DNA of 17,177 bases from Bacteroidota bacterium (lineage in GTDB: Bacteria; Bacteroidota; Bacteroidia; Chitinophagales; Chitinophagaceae), in assembly GCA_023391315.1 (NCBI GenBank), contig JAEWBD010000399.1:1-17177 (forward strand), written 5' to 3'. Positions 1 to 7,121 of the stretch are shown here, in pieces. The position numbers were made by a program, and so were the translations under genes. Every line of letters begins with the position of its first letter. The first letter of the stretch is position 1. The notes beneath the pieces are model-generated. The model was not told the DNA's origin, did no database searches, and saw nothing but the letters and a program-made list of their open reading frames with translations.

Positions 1-1
1 G

Positions 2-1837
2 GATTTGATAGTAAACAACGTTAATAAACCTGCTTTTATATATCGCAATGAATCCAATCCGCAACTGCATCATTTTATTGAATTAAAACTTAATGGAAAC
101 GGTAATAATACGCAGGGATTAGGAGCAAAAGTCTATTTATTCAGCAATGGAAAACAACAATACCAGGAGCAGATGACCGCAAGAGGATTCCAGTCTTCCG
201 TAACGCCTGTAATGCACTTTGGACTTGGAAAAGACAGCAGTATTGATTCGCTGAAAATAGTATGGCAGAGCGGTGAAATGCAGGTATTAAAAAATGTAAA
301 ATCAAATCAATTTATAACACTGGATGAAAAAAATGCCACGCTGCCATACATAACACCGCCTTCGCCAAAGCCTTTCTTTGAGGCCATACAATCAACCATT
401 GTTTTTAATGACAGTTTAAAAGATGTGAATGATTTTAGCAGGCAGCCTTTATTGGTTAACCCGCTATCTTATGCAGGCCATTGCATTATAAAAGGTGATG
501 CAAACGGTGATAAACTTGAGGATATATATGTTGGCGGAGGCAACGGTAAAGCAGGGTGTTTGTATATTCAACAGGCAAATGGTACGTTTATTCAAAAACA
601 CGAAACATCGTTTGAGCGTGATAAAACCAGTGAAGATGTTGATGGATTATTTTTCGATGCTGATAATGATGGATTTAATGACTTATACATAGTAAGCGGC
701 GGCTATAATAATTACCAACCCGGTGATAGTTTGCTGCAGGACAGGCTTTATATAAACGATGGAAAAGGCAACTTCGAAAAAAACAATAACGCCTTGCCGC
801 TGATGCATGTAAGCAAAAGCTGCGTCCGCATGGCAGATATAAACGGTGATAGATTCCCCGATCTTTTTATAGGTGGAAGGGTGATTCCTGGTCAATATCC
901 GCTTACCCCGCAAAGCTATCTTTTGATTAACGATGGCAAGGGGCATTTTACCGACGTAACTTCATCTGTTGCTCCTTTCCTTCAGCATATCGGAATGGTA
1001 ACAGATGCTGCATGGCTGGATTTAAATAATGATAACAGGCCTGATCTAATAGTAGCGGGCGAATGGATGCCGGTAAGCGTTTTCATCAATAGTAATGGCA
1101 AACTGGAAAATCAAACAAAAAAGTATTTTGACAAAGATTACAGCGGCTGGTGGAATAAAATTGAAGTAGCGGATTTGAACAAAGATGGCAAAGATGATTT
1201 GGTAATCGGCAATTTTGGTTTGAATGCACAATGCAAGGCAAGTGATGAAGAACCTGTTGAAATGTATTATAAAGACTTTGATGCAAACGGAATAATTGAA
1301 CCGGTGCTTTGCTATTACATACAAGGTAAAAGTTATCCTTTCTTATCAAGGGATGAAGCTGTAAGTCAAATAAACGGACTGGCTAAAAAATACCCAACTT
1401 ATAAATCTTATGCCGATGTAAGATTGCAGGATATTTTTTCAAACGAACAGCTAAAAGATGCAGGCCATTTAAGCGCCAACACATTAACTACAGCCTGCTT
1501 TATCCGGCAACCCGATGGCCGGTTTCAAAGAAAGGCTCTGCCGCCGGAAGCACAATTTTCACCCGTGTTCACCATTACACCAATTGACTATAATAAAGAT
1601 GGAAATGAAGATCTATTACTGTGCGGAAATATTAATAATGCCCGTTTGCGTTTTGGTAATTACGATGCTAATTATGGAGTTTTATTAAAAGGTGATGGGG
1701 AGGGGAATTTTTCTTATGTAAACCAGGAACAATCAGGATTTCATATACGCGGCGATGTACGATCTGTCATACACATAAACAATAAATTGCTTTTTGGTGT
1801 TTCTCAAAAAGGTATTGATGCTTATAGAATGAAATGA
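2..1837 (+). CDS. ASPIC/UnbV and FG-GAP (VCBS) repeat protein, 5' partial
   Basis: This is the C-terminal part of a large surface protein. The reading frame is open to the window edge (an Asp codon precedes the TTG at position 5), so no start is present and the gene begins upstream. The first 110 or so visible residues match an ASPIC/UnbV domain (KLNGNGNNTQGLGAKV, then HFGLGKDSSIDSLKIVW). After it come several FG-GAP/VCBS-type repeats with Asp-rich calcium-binding-like loops: GDANGDKLEDIYVGGG, DADNDGFNDLYIVSGG, ADINGDRFPDLFIGG, LDLNNDNRPDLIVAGEW, ADLNKDGKDDLVIGNFG and DYNKDGNEDLLLCGN. Such beta-propeller proteins are common in Bacteroidota, usually exported lipoproteins of about 1,100 residues, often beside SusC/SusD pairs. 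The substrate or partner cannot be read from this fragment. Family call is firm, function open. Confidence 0.9.
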   Translation, partial: DLIVNNVNKPAFIYRNESNPQLHHFIELKLNGNGNNTQGLGAKVYLFSNGKQQYQEQMTARGFQSSVTPVMHFGLGKDSSIDSLKIVWQSGEMQVLKNVKSNQFITLDEKNATLPYITPPSPKPFFEAIQSTIVFNDSLKDVNDFSRQPLLVNPLSYAGHCIIKGDANGDKLEDIYVGGGNGKAGCLYIQQANGTFIQKHETSFERDKTSEDVDGLFFDADNDGFNDLYIVSGGYNNYQPGDSLLQDRLYINDGKGNFEKNNNALPLMHVSKSCVRMADINGDRFPDLFIGGRVIPGQYPLTPQSYLLINDGKGHFTDVTSSVAPFLQHIGMVTDAAWLDLNNDNRPDLIVAGEWMPVSVFINSNGKLENQTKKYFDKDYSGWWNKIEVADLNKDGKDDLVIGNFGLNAQCKASDEEPVEMYYKDFDANGIIEPVLCYYIQGKSYPFLSRDEAVSQINGLAKKYPTYKSYADVRLQDIFSNEQLKDAGHLSANTLTTACFIRQPDGRFQRKALPPEAQFSPVFTITPIDYNKDGNEDLLLCGNINNARLRFGNYDANYGVLLKGDGEGNFSYVNQEQSGFHIRGDVRSVIHINNKLLFGVSQKGIDAYRMK

Positions 1838-2286
1838 TGGTATGAGTCAAAGGCGAGCGATAATATTTTTTACGGTAAAGATCTTTGAGTTATGCAAAGA
1901 GATTTTGCGTTTCGTTTCCTGACGATACCGCTCATATATTGAGCGCAACGAAAAGCTTTAAGTCCGTCTATCCATACATTACTATAAAATGGATATTCTT
2001 GTGATATTAATAAATTGAGATTGGCTATTTGCTAAAATTTGCAATAGCTTTTTCATTTTATTGTAGTTAGGTGTGTCATTTTATTTTGTTTGTAGCATTA
2101 AGGCATTGATGAAGACATGGCAATAGCGCTTCGGTGAGCCTGGCAAATGCTTAATTGAAAGACCGTTGAAGTTAAGAATAATGATCAACGTGTGATAATC
2201 TGCTAAACGAAAGCTGAATATGATTGGAGCCAATGTTTATACTATCTGCCATGCTATTGAAACGGGCAGTTGTATGCTATGCTTGT
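1838..2286. other. Noncoding gap between the FG-GAP gene and the minus-strand accessory genes
   Basis: About 450 bp without a convincing gene on either strand. It holds a short hairpin (CGCTCA/TGAGCG, 1929-1945) without a T-run and a better terminator candidate at 2024-2053. The rest (about 2060-2286) is an AT-rich tail with no recognisable RNA gene, transposase or repeat array. It separates converging genes: the FG-GAP gene on + and the 138-aa gene on -. Confidence 0.6.
2024..2053 (+). terminator. Probable intrinsic terminator after the FG-GAP gene
   Basis: GCTATTTGC and GCAATAGC form an 8-bp stem with one bulged T around an A/T-rich 8-nt loop, followed directly by TTTTT. It lies about 190 bp past the stop of the FG-GAP gene, so it would end a long 3' UTR. 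The stem is AT-rich and only moderately convincing. Confidence 0.5.
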
Positions 2287-2703
2287 CTAACTTTTTCGTA
2301 TATCTTCAATTTCGTTTTTAATAAAAGCCGCACAGGCTTCGTTACCATTTGAGAATGTAAGTGCCTCCTGCTTTTTTTTATAAGGATAATAGTAGACACT
2401 ATATTTTTCACCAGCTTTTTCAAAAACCCAACCTTTACCTGTTCTTTTATTTTCCGACCAGGTTAGCCAATCTGTAATAACTTCCGGTTGTTTATTTATT
2501 GCATTTAAAATGTCAAGATTGGTTATTTGATTGTTGCATTTAAAATAGCCACTTTGTTTCAAGATTTCAAAGCTTGATATATTTCGATTATGATAAAGCC
2601 TTGGCAGAAAAATAATTTCTTGCAGCAGCTTACCTTTGTCTTCAATCTTATTTTGATTCTTGTGAAGGTATGATTGCAATAAAGCACGGATGTTTAGTCT
2701 CAT
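2287..2703 (-). CDS. Hypothetical protein (138 aa)
   Basis: I do not recognise a family. The protein has no signal peptide or membrane segment and is rich in Lys, Asn and Glu. The N-terminal half reads like a helical or winged-helix type segment (ALLQSYLHKNQNKIEDKGKL, then SSFEILKQSGYFKC). The C-terminal half contains WLTWSENKRTGKGWVFEKAG and an aromatic YSVYYYPYKKK stretch, followed by an acidic tail. It starts at an ATG with only a weak upstream purine stretch. It lies about 200 bp downstream of the endonuclease V-like gene on the same strand, and long noncoding stretches on both sides argue against a tight operon. Small orphan genes like this are often accessory (immunity, antitoxin or cassette-type), but nothing in the sequence decides that. 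Confidence 0.7.
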   Translation of the reverse strand: MRLNIRALLQSYLHKNQNKIEDKGKLLQEIIFLPRLYHNRNISSFEILKQSGYFKCNNQITNLDILNAINKQPEVITDWLTWSENKRTGKGWVFEKAGEKYSVYYYPYKKKQEALTFSNGNEACAAFIKNEIEDIRKS

Positions 2704-2850
2704 ATTGCTTTTACATCATTAGAGATTTCCAATTATATTGTCGGTTGTCGGCTAAGATATGCAACATTTGAAACAACTAAGTTGATATGATTAAGTTTTA
2801 TTGTCTATCACATTACATGTTTACCGTCATAGCGGAGATAATGTAAATAC

Positions 2851-2868
2851 CATTGCATTAATGCAGTG
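2851..2868. repeat. 18-bp near-palindrome in the gap between two accessory genes
   Basis: TGCATTAATGCA (2854-2865) is a perfect 12-bp palindrome. The flanks CAT and GTG extend it to 18 bp with a single non-complementary pair. It lies about 40 bp past the stop of the endonuclease V-like gene and 150 bp before the start of the 138-aa gene on the minus strand. It could be an operator or just structure; nothing links it to a regulator. Confidence 0.35.
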
Positions 2869-2907
2869 AAGCCCCCCAGGTATCGCCCTGCCCTAAGCAG
2901 CCGCTTT

Positions 2908-3336
2908 TTAAGTTATTTCCCAATCCTCTATGTCTCCCTTTACAATTTTAAAAATCGGATGCTGGTCAATCTTTTCAAGATTGGTTAATCTCTCAAATTT
3001 ATCTTTATCACGAATCTTTAGTTTACTGAGCAGATGTGCAATTTCATATTTGATTTGCCCGGTTGTTACACACATAACTGAAGGTTCAAAATTCCAGTCA
3101 ATTTTTTCTTTGTCAAATTTATAATTCCTCGTCAGCGCTTCATTATAGACAGTTGCCAGATATTGATTGATGCTGTCAATTGGCTTATCAGCCCGTTTGA
3201 AGCGGTTAAGTTGAGGATGATTGCGATAGCCTTTGGTTTTACCTTCAAGAACGTGTTTGGCAAGAAGTGTTTCACGCCACAGAGCCACAAGCCCTTTTGT
3301 GTCTAAATATTTTGGATGAATTGACCAGATTCTCAT
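2908..3336 (-). CDS. Pyrimidine dimer DNA glycosylase/endonuclease V-like protein
   Basis: A 142-aa protein of the Pyr_excise (PF03013) type, the family of phage T4 endonuclease V, which cuts the glycosyl bond at UV-induced pyrimidine dimers and nicks the abasic site. The N-terminus MRIWSIHPKYLDTKGLVALW is the hallmark of the bacterial branch. R21-E22 align with Arg22 and the catalytic Glu23 of T4 endonuclease V, and HPQLNRFK (about residues 40-48) is also characteristic. The T4 enzyme uses the alpha-amine of Thr2 as nucleophile. Here residue 2 is Arg, so Met1 would normally be retained and the chemistry may differ. The protein is soluble, with no signal peptide. Family assignment is good, catalytic activity less certain. 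No other repair gene is nearby. Confidence 0.82.
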   Translation of the reverse strand: MRIWSIHPKYLDTKGLVALWRETLLAKHVLEGKTKGYRNHPQLNRFKRADKPIDSINQYLATVYNEALTRNYKFDKEKIDWNFEPSVMCVTTGQIKYEIAHLLSKLKIRDKDKFERLTNLEKIDQHPIFKIVKGDIEDWEIT

Positions 3337-3674
3337 TTGTCTTCTTCAATTATAGATTTCAGTGAAACATTTTTAGAATTTGGAGCCGGCAAAAATAAAA
3401 CCTGAAACTGTAATTTTCTTTGCAGGTGCTGTGTTCATGGGCGGTTAGTTGAAATAATTTGTGCCTGTCCTTGTTTCAATAAATACAGTATCAAAAGACA
3501 AGCGTGATTATGAATTTCATGCTGTGATATTATAGTTGTCAATGAATTAGCCATTGGCGGTGTGGGGCAATAGAAATCCGTCAGCTAAATATAGCACAAA
3601 AGCTCAATCGTAATAATACTGTTGAGCTTTTGACATCAGGCCGCTATATTGCCAATACTTTATGTGCTGCGCTT
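3337..3674. other. Noncoding gap upstream of the endonuclease V-like gene
   Basis: About 340 bp with no supportable gene on either strand. It contains the promoter region of the minus-strand endonuclease V-like gene (near 3340-3420) and the SDR terminator at 3598-3631. The middle is AT-rich with a short GC-rich patch (GGCGGTGTGGGGC, 3547-3559) that I cannot assign. Confidence 0.55.
3598..3631 (-). terminator. Strong intrinsic terminator after the SDR gene (possibly bidirectional)
   Basis: AAAAGCTCAA (3598-3607) and TTGAGCTTTT (3622-3631) are exact inverted repeats around a 14-nt loop, and an outer C-G pair adds an eleventh base pair. The arms end in TTTT on both strands, so it could act both ways. 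It sits 44 bp past the stop of the minus-strand SDR gene, which it most plausibly serves. Confidence 0.75.
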
Positions 3675-4277
3675 TTATGAATACACTTTCAATATTTTCC
3701 CATTTACTGCACCCTCAATGCTTAATATGTAAGCGTTTACCACTTTTTTCATTGGGGCAAGGTTATACCCGGGAAATAAATTGCCATACCTTTCAAAGCT
3801 GTCTTCAACAAGCCCGGGGCTTACTGCATTAATTCTTACGTCGTTTTTTAATTCCTGTGCAGAAGCCAGCACAAAACTATTAATGGCCCCATTAATTGTT
3901 GCAACGGCTGTTCCATTTTTTGCAGGTTGTTCTGCGGCAATACCGGATGTAAGGGTAAAAGACCCTTCCTTTGAAATAAATCTTTTCCCTATGAGCACAA
4001 GGTTCATTTGGCCCAGCATTTTTCCTTTTATGCCGGGCATCAAATCCTCTTCCGTCATTGTATGGTAGTCGCCATAAAATCCTGTTCCTGCCGTGCATAC
4101 ACAAGCATCTATTTGTTTGAGTTCCTCAAACATTTTCACGATTGAATTTTTGTCTGAAATATCAACGGTCATATCTCCGCTGTTTCTGCCTGCAGTAATA
4201 ACTTCATGTTTCGCCTTTAGGGCTGCGGCAATTTTTCTTCCAATGGTTCCGGAACCGCCTACGATTAAAATTTTCAT
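3675..4277 (-). CDS. Short-chain dehydrogenase/reductase, atypical (no YxxxK)
   Basis: A 200-aa Rossmann-fold protein. GGSGTIG (residues 7-13) is the dinucleotide-binding glycine motif, TAGRN follows strand 2, CTAG (61-64) replaces NNAG, S111 is in the usual catalytic Ser position (TLTSG), and NAVSPG (150-155) is the conserved segment after the active site. The catalytic Tyr and Lys of YxxxK are absent: the expected window near residues 124-128 reads AVATI, followed by NGA. It closely resembles a subgroup annotated only as 'short chain dehydrogenase' (the PRK07578-like type), which shares this feature, so it is not local decay. The substrate is unknown. It begins 68 bp downstream of an AraC-type regulator on the same strand, and the two may be co-transcribed or functionally linked. 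Confidence 0.88.
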   Translation of the reverse strand: MKILIVGGSGTIGRKIAAALKAKHEVITAGRNSGDMTVDISDKNSIVKMFEELKQIDACVCTAGTGFYGDYHTMTEEDLMPGIKGKMLGQMNLVLIGKRFISKEGSFTLTSGIAAEQPAKNGTAVATINGAINSFVLASAQELKNDVRINAVSPGLVEDSFERYGNLFPGYNLAPMKKVVNAYILSIEGAVNGKILKVYS

Positions 4278-4345
4278 ACTACTTTATTTTATGCAAAACT
4301 ATAGTGCGAAGTAGTGCAGGTGTTAGTAGGAAAAGTCCATTCCTT

Positions 4346-5224
4346 TTAACTATTGGCTCTAAATGCAGTGGGTGTTAAATTGTATGTTCTTTTAAAAAGC
4401 CTTGTAAAATAAGAAAGGCTTTCAAAGCCGCAATTTTCAGAAATTTCAGAAACGCTGTCGTTTGTATTTTTTAAAAGCAGGCAGGCGTGTTCCAAACGCT
4501 TTTGATTAATCCATTTTGCCGGTGAGGTATTGTAAATTGAAGCGAAATCTCTTTTAAATGAAGATAAACTTCTGTTTGTAAGATTGGCGTAATCATTAAG
4601 GGACAATCGTTGAAATAAATATTTTTCCATTACATACATTATATTTTCCGTAGCAGTGGATATGATGGAATCCCAAAAAGGAGTGCTTTGTGAAGCCGGT
4701 ATGGTTTTAAGAATGTACAGTAGAATTTCCTTTTGTTTAAGCAACAGTATCCCTTTATCCTTTAGTGCATGCTGTGTAAAGTACTGGATCAATTGATTTT
4801 TGTAGGTATCTATAATTGAATTGGTATTTATTTTTAAAAATGGTATGTGAGAAAATTTAGAAGTTTTTACTTTGTATTCGGCAATCACTTCCTGCAGTAT
4901 TTTCTGATTCAGGAATAACAGGATGGCTTCAAATTGCTGTTCTTCTTCAAAATATTCAGCCATTGCATAAATGCCTTTCTTTAAAAAAATAATTTCCTGC
5001 GGCGTAACTTCAATAGTTTCATTTTCTATATATAAATGTTTATATCCCTTTAATACGAAAACCAGCATATTTTCTGTGAGAAAGATTTTTTTTAAAGTTG
5101 ATTTATGCTCGATTTTATGTTTGGCAAAAAAGGTGTTTTCAATAATAAGAAAGGAGTCGTCATGGGTGTCAAGCTCAGTTGGGGGAAAATGATAAATCAT
5201 CGCGTTGAGATTATTTTGCAGCAT
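4346..5224 (-). CDS. AraC family transcriptional regulator
   Basis: A protein of about 292 aa with a cupin-like N-terminal sensory half (VFVLKGYKHLYIENETIEVT) and a C-terminal AraC/XylS double helix-turn-helix. The second HTH is clear: SVSEISENCGFESLSYFTRL followed by FKRTYNLTPTAFR. The first is SLNDYANLTNRSLSSFKRDF. I use the ATG at 5222-5224. The frame can be extended 10 residues to a TTG at 5254, and a second ATG lies 8 codons further in; no ribosome site decides between them. It lies directly upstream of the SDR gene on the same strand and divergent from the gene at 5465, so either is a plausible target. The ligand cannot be predicted. Confidence 0.88.
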   Translation of the reverse strand: MLQNNLNAMIYHFPPTELDTHDDSFLIIENTFFAKHKIEHKSTLKKIFLTENMLVFVLKGYKHLYIENETIEVTPQEIIFLKKGIYAMAEYFEEEQQFEAILLFLNQKILQEVIAEYKVKTSKFSHIPFLKINTNSIIDTYKNQLIQYFTQHALKDKGILLLKQKEILLYILKTIPASQSTPFWDSIISTATENIMYVMEKYLFQRLSLNDYANLTNRSLSSFKRDFASIYNTSPAKWINQKRLEHACLLLKNTNDSVSEISENCGFESLSYFTRLFKRTYNLTPTAFRANS

Positions 5225-5270
5225 TATAAGTTGAAGTATGTGTGTTTGTGGCAAATTTGATTAATGAACA

Positions 5271-5300
5271 AGGGCGGAGAATATATTCGTCGTTCGCCCT
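5271..5300. promoter_or_regulatory. Inverted repeat in the divergent AraC/small-protein intergenic region
   Basis: AGGGCG (5271-5276) and CGCCCT (5295-5300) form an exact 6-bp inverted repeat. The 10-bp palindrome GAATATATTC (5279-5288) lies between the arms. The site sits about 50 bp upstream of the AraC start and 165 bp upstream of the gene at 5465, a place where an operator would be expected. The binding protein is unknown and the match could be chance. Confidence 0.35.
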
Positions 5301-5464
5301 ATTACCGATGCAATATTAGTGGAAGTTTACGTCTGCAATTCTATCCTTATCTGCTTCCTAATCTTCATCTTCATTTTTCATAATACATTATTCCGGATTT
5401 AATTATTTAAGATATTTTTTGCGTTTTGCATTTTAATATTTTAATTTGTTGCTACTAACTATTC

Positions 5465-6022
5465 GTGAAGAAGTTTGCAACCATATTATTACTACTGCTT
5501 TTAGCATTCAATTTTGTTGGCTACCGCTTATTATTTGCCTTCCTGGAAGAGAAGGCTAACCATACAATTGTAGCACAGATTGATAGAGAAGCTTATAATG
5601 ATGCAGACCTTATTACGCTAACCGTTCCGCTCTCCATGCCTTACATACAGGATTCAAAGGATTTTGAAAGAAAGGATGGTGAGATAACGCTTAACGGTAA
5701 AATATATCACTACGTAAAGCAAAAAATTTCACAGGGCAACCTTGTTTTAATGTGTCTTCCTGATGATGAAAAAACACATTTAAAATCGGCAAAAGACGAT
5801 TTCTTCAAACTTGCCAACGAACTGCAAAGCAATAATACCGCTTCAAAGAAAGCCGGCGATCATAGCCAGGTTGTAAAATTCGCTGTAAGCGATTATGAAG
5901 AAATGCAATCCAGCATTTCCATATTTGCATTTGCATCAGAAACAAAATTATTCCCATCTTATTTTAATTACGCCTTACTAAAAGGCGCAGGCGCCGCGCC
6001 TGAACAGCCTCCCGAAGCTTAA
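5465..6022 (+). CDS. Small membrane-anchored or exported protein, function unknown
   Basis: A 185-aa protein starting at GTG; an in-frame TAA lies 9 bp upstream and the residues after the start make a normal N-terminus, so this start is well supported. MKKFATILLLLLLAFNFVGY continuing to about residue 27 is one hydrophobic segment (signal peptide or anchor). The rest is soluble: it includes DADLITLTVPLSMPYIQDS, a short beta-rich stretch EITLNGKIYHYVKQK, and an Ala/Gly/Pro-rich C-terminus. No catalytic motif is visible and I do not recognise a family. It is followed by the beta-barrel-like gene (125-bp gap) and the PAP2 gene on the same strand, suggesting one envelope-associated unit. AraC lies divergently upstream. 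Confidence 0.75.
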   Translation: MKKFATILLLLLLAFNFVGYRLLFAFLEEKANHTIVAQIDREAYNDADLITLTVPLSMPYIQDSKDFERKDGEITLNGKIYHYVKQKISQGNLVLMCLPDDEKTHLKSAKDDFFKLANELQSNNTASKKAGDHSQVVKFAVSDYEEMQSSISIFAFASETKLFPSYFNYALLKGAGAAPEQPPEA

Positions 6023-6074
6023 TTGTCTTCAATTTTTGTTGCAATAGCTTAAAGGCATTGCTTGTATTACAATA

Positions 6075-6090
6075 CGGCAGGTAACTGCCG
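6075..6090 (+). promoter_or_regulatory. Small GC-rich hairpin in the 5465-6148 intergenic gap
   Basis: CGGCAG and CTGCCG form a perfect 6-bp stem around GTAA, a GNRA-type tetraloop that would be very stable in RNA. No T-run follows, so it is not a normal terminator. It lies 57 bp upstream of the next start and could be an RNA-processing or stability element between two co-transcribed genes. Confidence 0.4.
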
Positions 6091-6147
6091 CATGCTTGTA
6101 CATTTCATTTTCAATAAACGAACAACTAAACTATTAATTGCAACCTC

Positions 6148-7101
6148 ATGAAGCGTAACCTGCTTACATGTTTACTGTTATTGGCTATTCAGTTTATGGC
6201 CAATGCCCAAACTGATATTGATGGCCTTATGATGGCTAAAAACAATTTTTGTGTCGGCCCTGTTTACAGCCATAGCAGCTGGAAAAATTATTGGGAGGGC
6301 ACTTTAAAAAGAGATAACGACAACATTGGCACTTTCAACTCCAATATGTTTGCCCTTATGGGTAATTATGGAATTTCCGACAGGCTGAATGTATTATTTG
6401 GCGTGCCTTATATAAAAAATAAGGTAACTGCCGGAACACTGCACAAAGACGCCGGCATACAGGATCTTTCTTTATGGCTTAAATGGATGCCTGTAGAAAA
6501 AAAACTTGGTTCCCGTTCCGTATTCTCTGTTTATACACTTGGCGGTTTTTCTACGCCTTTAACCAATTACCAGGCAGATTACCTGCCCATTGCCATTGGC
6601 CTGCACAGCACTAATTTTTCCGGCCGGTTAATGGTTGACTATCAAAACAAAGATTTCTTTGCAACGGCTTCCGGCACTTATCAATACAGGAACAATATTC
6701 ATATTGACCGCACATCTTATTACACCGATGAAATGCATATTTCCAATGAAGTGGAAATGCCTGATATGGCAAGCTACAATGTAAGAACAGGCATAAGAAC
6801 TTTCAGGATAGTTGCAGAGGCTTTCTTTCAGCATAACTATACTTTAGGTGGTTTTGATATAAGAAGAAACGATATGCCTTTTCCCAGTAACCGCATGAAT
6901 GCAAGCATTGCGGGCGCTCATTTTAAATATATATTAAAAAAGCTGCCTAATCTTTCACTGGAAGCCGGCGGCAGTTATGTATTGAAAGGAAGGAACGTAG
7001 GCCAGGCCAGGGAGTTTAACGTTTCGGCTTTTTATATATTCCCGTTAGGCCATTCAAGGGTAAGCTCTTCTCATTCCTGCAAGCTTTGCGGCATACGTTA
7101 A
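6148..7101 (+). CDS. Putative outer-membrane beta-barrel protein (transporter-like)
   Basis: A 317-aa protein with a clear signal peptide (MKRNLLTCLLLLAIQFMANA, cleavage before Q21). The mature part is made of alternating hydrophobic and aromatic strands typical of an outer-membrane beta-barrel: MFALMGNYGISDRLNVLFGV, DLSLWLKWMPV, FSVYTLGGFSTPL, FKYILKKLPNLSLEAGGSYV. The overall look is that of the 'MetA-pathway of phenol degradation'/transporter-like barrels, but that match is from memory only. The last barrel-like strand (FNVSAFYIFPLG) is followed by an unusual Ser-rich tail with a CxxC (SCKLCGIR). The stop is 20 bp before the PAP2 lipoprotein start, so the two genes are very likely co-transcribed. 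Confidence 0.72.
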   Translation: MKRNLLTCLLLLAIQFMANAQTDIDGLMMAKNNFCVGPVYSHSSWKNYWEGTLKRDNDNIGTFNSNMFALMGNYGISDRLNVLFGVPYIKNKVTAGTLHKDAGIQDLSLWLKWMPVEKKLGSRSVFSVYTLGGFSTPLTNYQADYLPIAIGLHSTNFSGRLMVDYQNKDFFATASGTYQYRNNIHIDRTSYYTDEMHISNEVEMPDMASYNVRTGIRTFRIVAEAFFQHNYTLGGFDIRRNDMPFPSNRMNASIAGAHFKYILKKLPNLSLEAGGSYVLKGRNVGQAREFNVSAFYIFPLGHSRVSSSHSCKLCGIR

Positions 7102-7121
7102 CCTTTAAATACACTAAGATT

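Noticed and set aside
1046..1349. Two overlapping antisense open frames inside the FG-GAP gene
   Set aside because: They are shadows of a gene with clear repeats and family motifs on the other strand; the antisense products have no protein-like pattern.
1929..1945. CGCTCA-TATAT-TGAGCG hairpin as a terminator
   Set aside because: It has only six base pairs and no following T-run; the hairpin at 2024-2053 fits better.
2067..2290. GTTAGGT (2067-2073) and GTCTAAC (2284-2290) flank a noncoding tail and look like integron attC core sites
   Set aside because: The cores face the wrong way for one attC (GTTRRRY first, RYYYAAC last), no paired inner boxes or stem are visible between them, and no integrase or second attC is in the window.
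7086..7121. Upstream start for the PAP2 gene at 7086
   Set aside because: It overlaps the previous gene and places a charged stretch before the lipoprotein signal; the ATG at 7122 gives a normal signal peptide and a 20-bp intergenic spacing.
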